Below, one piece after another: positions 1 to 7,348 of a stretch of DNA of 36,259 nt. The stretch is from Actinomycetota bacterium. Its GTDB lineage: Bacteria; Actinomycetota; Acidimicrobiia; Spongiisociales; UBA5794. The notes below the pieces were generated by a model, which saw nothing but the letters and a program-made list of their open reading frames with translations, was not told the DNA's origin and did no database searches. The stretch's first letter is position 1; every line of letters begins with the position of its first letter. The position numbers and the translations under genes are program-made. The stretch lies in contig JAADIG010000028.1 of assembly GCA_013151445.1 (NCBI GenBank), positions 1 to 36,259 on the forward strand, read 5' to 3'.

Positions 1-187
1 CGGTCACAACCCGCTCCGGTGCTTGCCATGCCCGGGTCGCGGCAATCCCGAGACACAGTGCGATCAGAAAGGGCGCCGCCACCCGCAGGGTCGCAGCCCA
101 TTCATTCCCCAGAGCGTGACTCTCACGACCAATAAACACGAACGTCACCACAGCCACACCGTCGAGTATCCAAAACCATCGTTTCAT
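1..187 (-). CDS. DUF3054-family membrane protein (3' end outside window)
   Basis: Read on the minus strand from ATG at 187, the frame stays open to the window edge (about 62 codons), so only the N-terminus is present. It begins MKRWFWILDGVAVVTFVFIG and continues with an R-x-S-H motif (residues 21-24, RESH) and a second hydrophobic stretch at about residues 36-50. The pattern of an Asp in the first membrane helix, then F-x-x-I-G-R-x-S-H, is what I know from DUF3054, small multi-pass membrane proteins common in actinobacteria with no assigned function. The MarR-like pseudogene lies upstream on the same strand after a 234-base gap. Family assignment is from motif memory on a fragment; the function is unknown. 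Confidence 0.65.
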   Translation of the reverse strand, partial: MKRWFWILDGVAVVTFVFIGRESHALGNEWAATLRVAAPFLIALCLGIAATRAWQAPERVVT

Positions 188-421
188 GGCGTGCAGGATA
201 CCGGCATCGTGACACTGCCAGGGCGCAACGATGCCTGCTCCTTACACTTCGACGTCATCGGCGCTGGCCTGGGGGCCTCGAACCACGCGCGGCACGTGGG
301 ACTCCACGCGCCGGCGACCCTTTGACCGTGAACTCTCGGTCTGCCAGTGGCCGATGTACAACTACCCACATCGGTTATCGACGCGAACCCGATCGTTGTG
401 GGGGTCGCTCCGGCATACTTC

Positions 422-888
422 CTACGTCGAGGAACTCTTGGCAGCTGCGTCCGACTCTATGAGTTTGTCTATGGCGCTGTAGAGGTCGCGCCATTCCTGG
501 GCACTTAAAACTGCCTGAAGTTGCACATACGCCTCGTCGACCAGGGGAGCCACGTCGTCACGCAACGCGTGTCCGCTCTCGGTGAGGAAAATATGGACCC
601 GTCGCCGATCTTGCTTCGACCGCCGACGTTCGACTCTGCCGTCCCGCTCCAACCGATCGATGATGCCAACGAGGACTGTCGGCACGATGCGCGTACGCTC
701 AGCAATCGAGGTCAGATTCTGGCCATCCTCATCCCAACTCGCAGGACACGCCATTGTGGTTGGGTGATGTCGAACTGGGCGAAGATCTCCCGGAACCTCG
801 GAAGAACAGCGTCAAGCGCTTGATAGAACATCATCGGGATGGAGCGGTGGAAGTCGCGAGAGAGAGGTCCGTCTTGGTGTGTTTTCAT
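422..888 (-). pseudogene. MarR-family transcriptional regulator interrupted by a frameshift
   Basis: Two minus-strand frames together make one MarR regulator of about 155 residues. The first starts at ATG 888 and gives the N-terminal helix plus the start of the winged helix (ITQPQWRVLRV). The reading then has to shift near 737 into the frame that continues WDEDGQNLTSIAERTRI, the recognition helix, the wing (RRRSKQDRRRVHIFLTESG) and the C-terminal dimerisation helix, ending at 422. HpaR-like MarR proteins have the same segments continuously, so one base (or four) appears to be missing at about 735-738. Neither half would be functional alone. A -10-like TATTGC sits 7 nt above the start codon. 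It could be a genuine pseudogene or an assembly error; sequence alone cannot decide. Confidence 0.75.
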
Positions 889-1295
889 GGTCCCGGCAAT
901 ATGTTCAGCTGCGATTGTTGCTACAAGAATGATAGGGACCCCAAGGACCCGCCCGTTGGCAGCAGGCACATCATTGGAACTGACGAGACCACACGATGTC
1001 AGCGAGACCCCGGCGCACCCAAAACAGTCGAAGAACTGGCCGCGCAGAACGTTCGCCTTCGCGGTGCGATCGTCGAGAGCGACACGCCGCACCTTCGAGA
1101 GACGAGTCCCATCCGAGGGGAGATCCGCAAGTGATTCCGCTTCCTCGGCATCCATGTTCCGCTCGGCGAACACCGATACTACGGAACGAGTACCGATCAC
1201 GAGTACGCCTTGGTCTGGACATCGCCGGCAGCCGGCATCAGGTCGATCGGTGCCCGTCGTAAGTTCTTGTCGCAGGCGTCGGGTAGATTCACGCC
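889..1295. other. Intergenic stretch without a convincing gene
   Basis: These 407 bases separate the MarR start (minus strand) from tag (plus strand). The frame that encodes the MarR N-terminus stays open upstream to about 1305 with a fairly protein-like composition (for example LSKVRRVALDDRTAKANVL), but I recognise no family and see no ribosome binding site or start that supports it. It may be a decayed gene remnant. The right end holds the presumed tag promoter. Confidence 0.4.
1284..1289 (+). promoter_or_regulatory. -10 box TAGATT of tag
   Basis: TAGATT ends 6 nt before the ATG at 1296, so transcription would start at or next to the start codon and the mRNA would be leaderless. No good -35 is visible and there is no Shine-Dalgarno sequence. 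The same arrangement recurs at other genes in this window. Confidence 0.4.
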
Positions 1296-1907
1296 ATGGA
1301 GCCATTTACGATCATTACCGGCGACGACGGCACAACCCGGTGTTGGTGGGGTATGGAGCCGGAAATCTATCGCACGTATCACGACACCGAATGGGGAATG
1401 CCGGTGTCTGACGATCACCGACTGTTCGAAAAGCTCTGTCTCGAGGGATTCCAATCGGGCCTGAGTTGGTTAACGATCCTCAACAAACGCGAGTCATTCC
1501 GCGAGGTGTTCCGCGGTTTCGACTTCGATCTCGTTGCCGAGTTCACCGATGGGGACGTGGAGCGTTTACTCACCGATGCCCGGATCATCCGACATCGCGG
1601 CAAGATCGAAGCCACCATTAACAATGCTGGCCAGGCTCAGACGTTGCGGGAAGAGTTCGGGTCGCTCGCTGCCTACTTCTGGAGGTTCGAACCCGCCGAC
1701 GAGCCGCAACGGCCGAGGCTCGAGTCGAAGACTTCCGAATCGGTCAGCATGGCGAAGGACCTCAAGAAACGTGGATTCAGGTTCTTCGGGCCGACGACTG
1801 CCTATGCCTTCATGCAAGCGATGGGGATCGTTAACGACCATCTGCCTGGCTGTATCGCCCACCCCGTAGTCGCGAATGCTCGCGCAACGTACACCCGGCC
1901 GGTATGA
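1296..1907 (+). CDS. tag: DNA-3-methyladenine glycosylase I (Tag)
   Basis: Removes 3-methyladenine from alkylated DNA, the first step of base excision repair in the cytoplasm. The 203-residue product aligns along its length with E. coli Tag. It has the zinc-snap ligands Cys16 and His29 (RCWWGM and TYHDTEWG) and the C-terminal NDHLPGC with His and Cys, plus Glu50 and Trp58 of LEGFQSGLSW, which match the base-pocket residues Glu38 and Trp46 of E. coli. The helix-hairpin segment IIRHRGKI and the motif KKRGFRFFG are also typical. The start at 1296 follows a -10 box by 6 nt and lacks a Shine-Dalgarno sequence, consistent with leaderless translation. It stands alone between opposing genes. Confidence 0.95.
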   Translation: MEPFTIITGDDGTTRCWWGMEPEIYRTYHDTEWGMPVSDDHRLFEKLCLEGFQSGLSWLTILNKRESFREVFRGFDFDLVAEFTDGDVERLLTDARIIRHRGKIEATINNAGQAQTLREEFGSLAAYFWRFEPADEPQRPRLESKTSESVSMAKDLKKRGFRFFGPTTAYAFMQAMGIVNDHLPGCIAHPVVANARATYTRPV

Positions 1908-2084
1908 CGGCCCGGTGAGATAGCACCAACCCACCGGTTCTGGCGTCCCCGTCGATCACCAATACGATCCCCGGCATATCGGACGCCATAACAGCGCCGA
2001 TACCGAGTCCCTTCCCGCCCTTGGGAACTTGGTTCTTCGGTCGATCCTTGGAAGCTCGCTGATGAGCATTGCTGCGGCCTCGAG

Positions 2085-3161
2085 TTACGTCGTACCTACT
2101 GCCCGTTCCTGGGCACTACGCGAGTGCTTGAGAACCACTTCCATGATTGCGCGCACATAGATTGGGTCTATGCCGAGCTCTACGGCATCGTCGGCGGCCT
2201 CATCAAGTAGCTCTGCCTCCCGGTCAGGCGACCGTAGCGGCAACCCGCGAGCGACCTTGATGTGGGCGATGCCGATCGAACTATGCAACCGCCTTTTCAA
2301 GAGCTTGATGATCTCGCGGTCCAACCTATCGATCTCGTCGCGCATCGCCGGAATACCGAGGCGGTCCATCAAAACGGTGAACCCCTTCACCGTCATCTGC
2401 CCACCGTTGCCGGCAAGCGCATTGTCCGGGTCCGGATGCACGGACACGATGAGCCCGTCGGCGCCGGCGCTTCGGCCAGCCATAGCCAGCGGCTCCATGA
2501 GGTCAATGCCACCCTTGGCGGGGGCGGGATGGATGATGATCGGCAGGTGAGAGAGCTGCTGGATTGCGGGGATGGCGGTGATATCGACCGTGTCGGTTGT
2601 CCGCGGGTCAAATCCCCGGCTTCCCCGCTCGCATAACACCAGGTTCGGATTGTTCTCCGCAAGAATGTATTCGGCAGCCATCAGCACTTCGTCAACCGTC
2701 GCCGACGGCCCCCGGGTCAAGATGATCGGCTTTCCGGTACGACCTGCGTCGCGCAGCAGAACAAAGTTCTGCATATTCTCCGGACCGATTTCGAGCATGT
2801 CGATATGGTCCGCAATGAGATCAAGATGGGCCGAATCGAGCACCTCCGTCACCGTCGGCAACCCGGTTTGCCTGCCGGCGTGCTCCAACAACCAGATAGC
2901 GTCCTCCCCGAGTCCCTTGAAACCGTAGGGACTCTCCTCCGCTCGAAACGTGCCGGCGCGCAACATGGACGCCCCGGATTTCCTCGCTGCCACGGCGACA
3001 GTCATGAGCTGTTCCTCCGACTCGACGGCAACGGGACCTGCCACGATCGGGTAGGAACCATCGCCGAAGCGAACCGCTCTGACGGAGACGACGGTCGTCT
3101 TCACGTCGGGTTTGCGGAGGCTCTTGAGAATCGGTTTCTTTGGGGATGGTTCGGTAGTCAT
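2085..3161 (-). CDS. DAHP synthase-like domain fused to AroQ chorismate mutase; DAHPS metal site degenerate
   Basis: A 358-residue two-domain protein. Residues about 25-265 have the fold signature of type I-beta DAHP synthase (SPYGFKGLGE, NFVLLRDAG, LVLCERGSRGFD, SHLPIIIHP). Residues about 270-350 are an AroQ chorismate mutase (chorismate to prephenate) keeping Arg274, the KRR at 289-291, Lys302, DRE 313-315, Ser349 and Gln351. The DAHPS domain has lost all usual metal ligands: Cys of GPC is Val44, His of DPSHSGG is Pro214, Glu of the VEVH motif is Ser240, Asp of the ALSDG motif is replaced around 251. The KPRTSP motif reads RAEESP and the LLKRG lysine is Thr149. It also lacks the N-terminal regulatory domain of the second copy at 22543-23589. 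I infer a mutase with a non-catalytic, perhaps sensory, DAHPS-like partner. Start: ATG 3161 after GAGAGAG; a TTG at 3206 lies in the terminator. A Phe/Tyr attenuator precedes it. Confidence 0.88.
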   Translation of the reverse strand: MTTEPSPKKPILKSLRKPDVKTTVVSVRAVRFGDGSYPIVAGPVAVESEEQLMTVAVAARKSGASMLRAGTFRAEESPYGFKGLGEDAIWLLEHAGRQTGLPTVTEVLDSAHLDLIADHIDMLEIGPENMQNFVLLRDAGRTGKPIILTRGPSATVDEVLMAAEYILAENNPNLVLCERGSRGFDPRTTDTVDITAIPAIQQLSHLPIIIHPAPAKGGIDLMEPLAMAGRSAGADGLIVSVHPDPDNALAGNGGQMTVKGFTVLMDRLGIPAMRDEIDRLDREIIKLLKRRLHSSIGIAHIKVARGLPLRSPDREAELLDEAADDAVELGIDPIYVRAIMEVVLKHSRSAQERAVGTT

Positions 3162-3200
3162 GCTGGCTCTCTCAATACGGGTGGTTGGGAGGCTCCGGAC

Positions 3201-3235
3201 AAACAAAAACCCGAAGCCTCGTGATGGCTTCGGGT
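3201..3235 (-). terminator. Intrinsic terminator of the aromatic leader (attenuator)
   Basis: On the minus strand the 10-bp arms ACCCGAAGCC and GGCTTCGGGT (plus-strand 3226-3235 and 3209-3218) flank a 7-nt loop and run into a T-rich tract (3201-3208). It lies between the leader peptide stop and the ATG at 3161, so it would end transcription before the structural gene. Its 5' arm ACCCG can alternatively pair with CGGGT at 3274-3278 inside the last leader codons, a plausible antiterminator. Confidence 0.85.
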
Positions 3236-3260
3236 GTTTCGTGGTGTGGGACTTACCGGC

Positions 3261-3329
3261 TCACATACCTCTTACCCGGGCCATCGGCCCAGTAAAGAAA
3301 TACACAAAAAAGTAGGTACGTGTCGGCAT
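3261..3329 (-). CDS. Phe/Tyr-rich leader peptide of the chorismate mutase fusion gene
   Basis: A 22-codon frame with ATG at 3329 and TGA at 3261-3263. Residues 5-12 read TYFFVYFF: two Tyr and four Phe codons in eight positions, like the E. coli pheA leader. Immediately downstream come a short hairpin (GGGCC/GGCCC, 3278-3290) overlapping the end of the peptide, then the intrinsic terminator at 3201-3235. This is the layout of ribosome-mediated transcription attenuation: a ribosome stalled for charged tRNA-Phe or tRNA-Tyr would free the leader's distal part to pair with the terminator arm. Corynebacterium glutamicum uses a comparable leader (aroR) before a DAHP synthase gene. A promoter with the proper spacing puts the transcript start at or just before the ATG, so the peptide is probably translated from a leaderless mRNA. 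Confidence 0.88.
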   Translation of the reverse strand: MPTRTYFFVYFFTGPMARVRGM

Positions 3330-3337
3330 TGCTCAAC

Positions 3338-3366
3338 ACTGTACCCGCGAATCATCTATCCGACAA
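3338..3366 (-). promoter_or_regulatory. Promoter of the aromatic attenuator transcript
   Basis: On the minus strand TTGTCG (3361-3366) and TACAGT (3338-3343) are separated by exactly 17 nt. The expected start is around 3330-3331, one or two bases from the leader peptide ATG at 3329. Confidence 0.7.
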
Positions 3367-3386
3367 GGGTGCCTTCGGAGTCCCGC

Positions 3387-3866
3387 TCACGATCCGATTG
3401 GTTCGGGGCGGTGGTACCCACCGTCGGTGTACATCAGGGGTGTGCCGTCATGGCGGTCGCCGCCGACAACAGCACCGATGAACACGACGTGGTCTCCCGC
3501 CACAACTGCGTCGGTGACTTCGCAATCCAAATGCGCCAGAAGCCCGTGGAGCCGTGGTGTGCCGAGCTCGGTCCACGTCCATTCGAGTTCATCGAACCGC
3601 TGCTCCTGGTCGGTGAACGCAAACCGATTCGATAGCTCCGCCTGGTCGTCGGCGAGAATATTCACGGTGAATTTGTTGGTAGCCGACACCGCCATGGTCG
3701 TCGCCCCACCGACCGTCAAACACACCAGAACGAGAGGTGGGTCTACCGCGACCGAGTTGAATGCCGACACCGTCATACCAACCGGATCGGTACCACTGCG
3801 CGACGTAACGACGGTAACTCCTGTGGCAAGCTGCCTCATGATCCCCCGAAACTGATCCGACTCCAT
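3387..3866 (-). CDS. Flavin reductase-like FMN-binding protein
   Basis: A 159-residue protein of the flavin reductase domain family (HpaC/ActVB type), which binds FMN and uses NAD(P)H to supply reduced flavin to a monooxygenase. Seen in the sequence: the N-terminal FRGIMRQLATGVTVVT helix-strand, VGMTVSAFNSVAVDPPLVLV (the flavin phosphate region with the S-F-x-S-V motif), KFTVNIL, and the late strand LDCEVTDAVVAGDHVVFIG with the GDH motif, followed by PLMYTDGGYH. ATG 3866 is chosen because GAGGAGG lies 5 nt upstream; the frame is open further but without a site. No partner oxygenase is next to it, so the substrate is unknown. It ends just upstream of the aromatic leader promoter. Confidence 0.85.
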   Translation of the reverse strand: MESDQFRGIMRQLATGVTVVTSRSGTDPVGMTVSAFNSVAVDPPLVLVCLTVGGATTMAVSATNKFTVNILADDQAELSNRFAFTDQEQRFDELEWTWTELGTPRLHGLLAHLDCEVTDAVVAGDHVVFIGAVVGGDRHDGTPLMYTDGGYHRPEPIGS

Positions 3867-3961
3867 GCGTCCTCCTCGTTGCCTGTCAAGCCATCCTACA
3901 AACCGTTCGGTCGCCGCCGGTCCATGGCGCCACGCTAGGGTCCGTCTCATGGCAGAACGTT

Positions 3962-5287
3962 ATGACTGACATGGCATGCAACCCACCCGGGAAGGGCACG
4001 ATGAGCCTGACCGAGGTGATCTCGGTTGGTATCGGGGGCATGGTAGGAGGAGGTATCTTCGCCGTACTGGGGCTTTCGGTAGAACTCGCTGGCGGCGCAG
4101 CCCCCATCGCGTTTGGGATCGCCGGTGTCATCGCATTCTTCACCGCGTTGTCCTATTCGAAACTCGCGACCGCGTTCCCCAGCAGCGGCGGAACGGTGAC
4201 CTACCTCAACTGTGCCTACGGGACGGGAATCGTGGCCGGTGGCCTCAACGTGCTGCTGTGGCTCAGTTATGTGGTCATGCTGGCTCTCTATGCCTCTGCG
4301 TTCGGGTCCTACTTCCTCGCGCTGTTTCCGGCGATGCCGGGACCCGCGATACCTACTGCCGGGGTGATCCTGCTGTTCACGGGTCTCAATGCCCTGAGTG
4401 CCGGAGCGGTGGGAAGGGCGGAGGAGATCATCGTTGGTATCAAGGTGCTGATCCTCGTCGGGTTTGTCGTGATCGCCTTCCCAACAATGGAGGTCTCCCG
4501 ACTCTCAACAAGTGCCTGGACATCTCCCCTCAGTATCGTCGGAGGAGGCATGGTGATCTTTCTCGCATTCGAGGGTTTCGAGCTCATTGCGAACACTGCC
4601 GAAGACATCGTCGATGGGAAACGTAACCTGCCGCGCGCTTTTCTGATCTCGGTGAGTTCCGTGATTGTCTTGTACATCGCAATTGCAATGGTCACTGTCG
4701 GCACGCTGGACCCGTCAGCTATCAGCGCAGCGAGCGACTTCGCCTTAGCGGCCGCAGCCCGACCGATACTCGGGCAGGCCGGTTTCACCATCATCGCCAT
4801 AGCCGCACTTCTATCCACGGGCTCTGCAATCAACGCGACACTGTACGGATCGGCACGACTGACGTATGGCATCGCCCGTTCCGGCGAACTCCCCACCATG
4901 CTCGAGAACAAGGTCAGGGGCCAACCGATCGAAGGGCTACTCATCACGTCGGCACTGACACTCGTGGTTGCCCTTGGTCTTGACCTGAGCCGGATCGCAA
5001 CAATCGGGAGTGCCGGATTTCTGGTGATCTTCGCCGCAGTGAACATCGCCAACCTGAGGCTTCGAGCAATGACCGGGGCGTCCCGCTGGCTTCCGATTGG
5101 CACCGCGGCGGCATGTGTTGCTGCGCTCGTAGCGTTGCTGGTCGAAATAGGTGGGCGTGACCTGGGTGCGGTTTTCATCGTCGCCGGTCTCGGGGTCGGG
5201 TCTTTCGCTCTCGAAGCGATCTACCGCCGCTCCACGGGGCGAACGATCCGATCGCTGCTGCCGTTGGAAAACCATCATCCCGGATAG
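3962..5287 (+). CDS. APC-superfamily amino acid permease
   Basis: Integral membrane transporter of 441 residues with about 12 hydrophobic helices. The first helix carries the APC signature VGIGGMVGGGIFAVLG (binding the amino-acid backbone), and the sixth has VIFLAFEGFELIANTAED, the conserved F-x-G-F-E motif, then a K-R-N-L-P-R-A motif that follows it. Later segments (GSAINATLYGSARLTYGIAR) also match the family. Substrate cannot be read from the sequence. ATG 3962 is used; ATG 4001 (MSLTEVIS), preceded by GGGAAGGG, is an alternative that removes 13 residues. It is divergent from the flavin reductase and convergent with the kinase-like gene, 11 nt away. Confidence 0.9.
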   Translation: MTDMACNPPGKGTMSLTEVISVGIGGMVGGGIFAVLGLSVELAGGAAPIAFGIAGVIAFFTALSYSKLATAFPSSGGTVTYLNCAYGTGIVAGGLNVLLWLSYVVMLALYASAFGSYFLALFPAMPGPAIPTAGVILLFTGLNALSAGAVGRAEEIIVGIKVLILVGFVVIAFPTMEVSRLSTSAWTSPLSIVGGGMVIFLAFEGFELIANTAEDIVDGKRNLPRAFLISVSSVIVLYIAIAMVTVGTLDPSAISAASDFALAAAARPILGQAGFTIIAIAALLSTGSAINATLYGSARLTYGIARSGELPTMLENKVRGQPIEGLLITSALTLVVALGLDLSRIATIGSAGFLVIFAAVNIANLRLRAMTGASRWLPIGTAAACVAALVALLVEIGGRDLGAVFIVAGLGVGSFALEAIYRRSTGRTIRSLLPLENHHPG

Positions 5288-5298
5288 AGACCGGCCGG

Positions 5299-6345
5299 CT
5301 ATGTCTCCAGGATTTCGCGGGCAGCACTAGCAAGGATCGGGGCGAGAGGTTCGAATCTTGCGAACCTCTCATCAGCAGTCTGCCCAGCGGCGTACCGGGC
5401 GTAGATCTGCTCGATGATGACCGCTATCCGGTAGAGCGCGAGGGCCTCGTAGAACCGAACGTTCGACAGGTCGAATCCCGTACGCGACGCATAACGCTCA
5501 ACAACTTCGGCCTTGCTCATGAAGGGTGTCATCGTCACGGCCTCATCACCGAAAATGGGATATGTCGGGCCATCGGGATCCACCCAGTACGCAAGCAGGG
5601 TGCCAAGGTCGATGAGGGCGTCGCCACGGGTGGCCATATCCCAATCAAACACGGCAACAACGGTGCCCTCATCGTCACACATGGTGTTGTCGAGCTTGAA
5701 GTCGTTGTGTAACAGGGAGGGCGACTGTGCGTCGGGGATCGACGAGGAAAGCAACTCGGCGACCCTTCCCATATCGGGTACCTCCCGAGTCTTCGCCCTG
5801 TCCCAGCGAAACAACCACCCATCGACCTGACGTTGCACGAATCCGTCCGGATGGCCAAGGTCGCCGAGACCGACTTCATTGGGAACAACAAGATGCAGGT
5901 CCGCAAGCGTGTCGACCAGGTCCTCGGCGAGGTGCCTTCTTGCGGCATCGTTGTCCACCAGCGATGGTGGCCATGCCGAACGAATGACGTGACCCGATCG
6001 GCGTTCCATGACAAAAAACGGTTTCCCCATGATGGTGGGATTCGGGCAATAGTGATAGGCCCGGGGTGCCTTCGGAAACACCCGCCAGAGCCGTGAAAGC
6101 ACCCGGTGCTCGCGCTCCATGTCGTGGGAGCCCTTTGCCGTTTCGCCAAGTGGGGGCCGCCGCAGCACAAGTTCACGATCACCACAGCGGGCAAGGTAGG
6201 TGAGATTCGCAGCCCCACCAGGGAACTGTTCGAACTCGATAGGTCCTTCGGGTAACTCATCTCCGAGAACCGCACGAAGGTACTCGGCGACACGGGCCTC
6301 ATCAAACCGCTCGTCGAACCGAATGGGGGCAGTGTCCTCGGTCAC
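5299..6345 (-). CDS. APH-fold kinase-like protein, ACAD10/ACAD11 type
   Basis: A 348-residue protein of the aminoglycoside phosphotransferase/choline kinase fold, closest in pattern to the kinase part of ACAD10/ACAD11, which phosphorylates 4-hydroxyacyl-CoAs for beta-oxidation. Seen: FPGGAANLTYL nucleotide loop (41-51), LVLRRPP with the Lys/Arg-rich strand (59-65), the catalytic loop LLHNDFKLDN (His213, Asp215, Asn220), and the metal-binding Asp234 in VAVFDWDMAT. Its GTG start at 6345 overlaps the stop of the small membrane protein by 4 nt (GTGA), so translation is probably coupled. No acyl-CoA dehydrogenase is adjacent, so the substrate remains open. A perfect 10-bp inverted repeat lies near the 3' end of the gene (5344-5370). 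Confidence 0.88.
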   Translation of the reverse strand: MTEDTAPIRFDERFDEARVAEYLRAVLGDELPEGPIEFEQFPGGAANLTYLARCGDRELVLRRPPLGETAKGSHDMEREHRVLSRLWRVFPKAPRAYHYCPNPTIMGKPFFVMERRSGHVIRSAWPPSLVDNDAARRHLAEDLVDTLADLHLVVPNEVGLGDLGHPDGFVQRQVDGWLFRWDRAKTREVPDMGRVAELLSSSIPDAQSPSLLHNDFKLDNTMCDDEGTVVAVFDWDMATRGDALIDLGTLLAYWVDPDGPTYPIFGDEAVTMTPFMSKAEVVERYASRTGFDLSNVRFYEALALYRIAVIIEQIYARYAAGQTADERFARFEPLAPILASAAREILET

Positions 6346-6536
6346 AGAAAACCACCGACAAACGCCAACAGCACCGCGACCCCGATGATGGGAATCCCCA
6401 CCTCGATACATAGTCTTGTTATCGATGTCGTGCGATGGTCGCGCTGGAGCACGACCTCCCGGCGCACCACCCATACAAGGCCGAACGCCACCAAAATGAC
6501 GCTGATCACAAACGCGGCCGCCTGATACGTGCTCAT
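6342..6536 (-). CDS. Small two-helix membrane protein coupled to the APH-like kinase
   Basis: A 64-residue product with two hydrophobic segments, at about residues 6-22 (AAFVISVILVAFGLVWVV) and 44-63 (VGIPIIGVAVLLAFVGGF), joined by a charged loop (RREVVLQRDHRTT). I do not recognise a family. Support for it being real: it ends in a GTGA overlap with the start of the kinase gene, and it occupies the whole space up to the divergent lipoprotein promoter. ATG 6536 is preferred because the upstream in-frame extension is Arg-rich and unlike a membrane protein N-terminus; the ribosome binding site is weak. A membrane anchor or partner for the kinase is conceivable but unproven. Confidence 0.7.
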   Translation of the reverse strand: MSTYQAAAFVISVILVAFGLVWVVRREVVLQRDHRTTSITRLCIEVGIPIIGVAVLLAFVGGFL

Positions 6537-6657
6537 CGGCGCAAGCCTACATCGGCGACCGGCACCACTGCGACGGTCCGACCATGCGGAGACCAAAGAA
6601 ACAGTTCGACGAACAATGTCTCACAAGTCACTCCAAGTACGAAACCCGGGGACTCGG

Positions 6658-6663
6658 TATAGT
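6658..6663 (+). promoter_or_regulatory. -10 box TATAGT upstream of the lipoprotein gene
   Basis: TATAGT lies 31 nt above ATG 6695, leaving room for a short leader with GGGAGGG as ribosome binding site. The -35 region is not obvious. Confidence 0.4.
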
Positions 6664-6694
6664 CGGTATCAATCGCCGTGTGGGAGGGCGCAAC

Positions 6695-7198
6695 ATGAAC
6701 ACTTTGTCCCGCTATCGAACCGGGCTGCCGATCATGGTGTTGGCCGTGATACTCATCGCAGCCGCCTGCAGCGGAGGAGCCGATACGTCGGCACCTGCGA
6801 CACCAACTGTGGCACCCAGCAACGATGCTCAGACGAGCGCACCGGCCGCATCGGATGCACCGGCTATACCTGCCTCGGCGTTAGACCCGGCAGTCCTCGA
6901 GCGAACCAAGTCCGTCGATGAGGTGACGACCGCTGACGGAGGTCAGGTCATGGTGGCGATCGAATGTGACGCCCAGACCGGTGGCGACCTTCTCCACGCT
7001 GGCGCGATGGGACTCACCGAGGGGATCTATACCGGAACGGTCGATCCCCCGATAGGCGGCTCCGTTAAGTTCCAGGTCGGCTCAGACGGAACCGGGTTCC
7101 AGGCCCGGCAGGCGACACTCGACCAGGCGACATATACCGTCACGTTTGCCGACATTGACGGAGGGATCGAGTTGACTCTCGCTGGCTGTACCGGCTGA
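6695..7198 (+). CDS. Secreted lipoprotein, function unknown
   Basis: A 167-residue protein with a lipoprotein signal: positively charged start (SRYR), hydrophobic stretch at 11-24 and the lipobox LIAAAC with Cys25. A low-complexity linker rich in Ala, Thr, Ser and Pro (about 26-65) follows, and then a small domain of about 100 residues with two cysteines (ECDA near residue 90 and the terminal AGCTG) that could form a disulfide. ATG 6695 is preferred over upstream in-frame starts because it gives the signal peptide and has GGGAGGG in front. No family is recognised; it is presumably anchored on the outer face of the membrane. Confidence 0.85.
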   Translation: MNTLSRYRTGLPIMVLAVILIAAACSGGADTSAPATPTVAPSNDAQTSAPAASDAPAIPASALDPAVLERTKSVDEVTTADGGQVMVAIECDAQTGGDLLHAGAMGLTEGIYTGTVDPPIGGSVKFQVGSDGTGFQARQATLDQATYTVTFADIDGGIELTLAGCTG

Positions 7199-7348
7199 GA
7201 GCAGTTTTGTCAGGGGGCTACGTCGATCACAGCCCGGATCGGTGCGGTGGCGTCGCTCACAGACGCGGTGGTCCGCTGCCTGCTCAGCGACGCAAATCTC
7301 CACAGTCGACCGGCTCCGCGGTGAGACTTCGCGCGACAAATAGCGAAA

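Noticed and set aside
188-421. Short frames between the DUF3054 gene and the MarR pseudogene
   Set aside because: None has a ribosome binding site, recognisable motif or suitable composition.
1908-2084. Open minus-strand frame between tag and the DAHPS fusion gene
   Set aside because: It has a protein-like stretch but no start codon with a ribosome binding site and no recognisable motif.
3162-3206. TTG start at 3206 for the DAHPS-chorismate mutase gene
   Set aside because: It lies within the T-tract of the attenuator terminator and has no ribosome binding site; ATG 3161 has GAGAGAG upstream.
5344-5370. GGTTCGAATC resembling a tRNA T-loop
   Set aside because: It is part of a simple inverted repeat inside a coding region; no acceptor stem, anticodon arm or D arm surrounds it.
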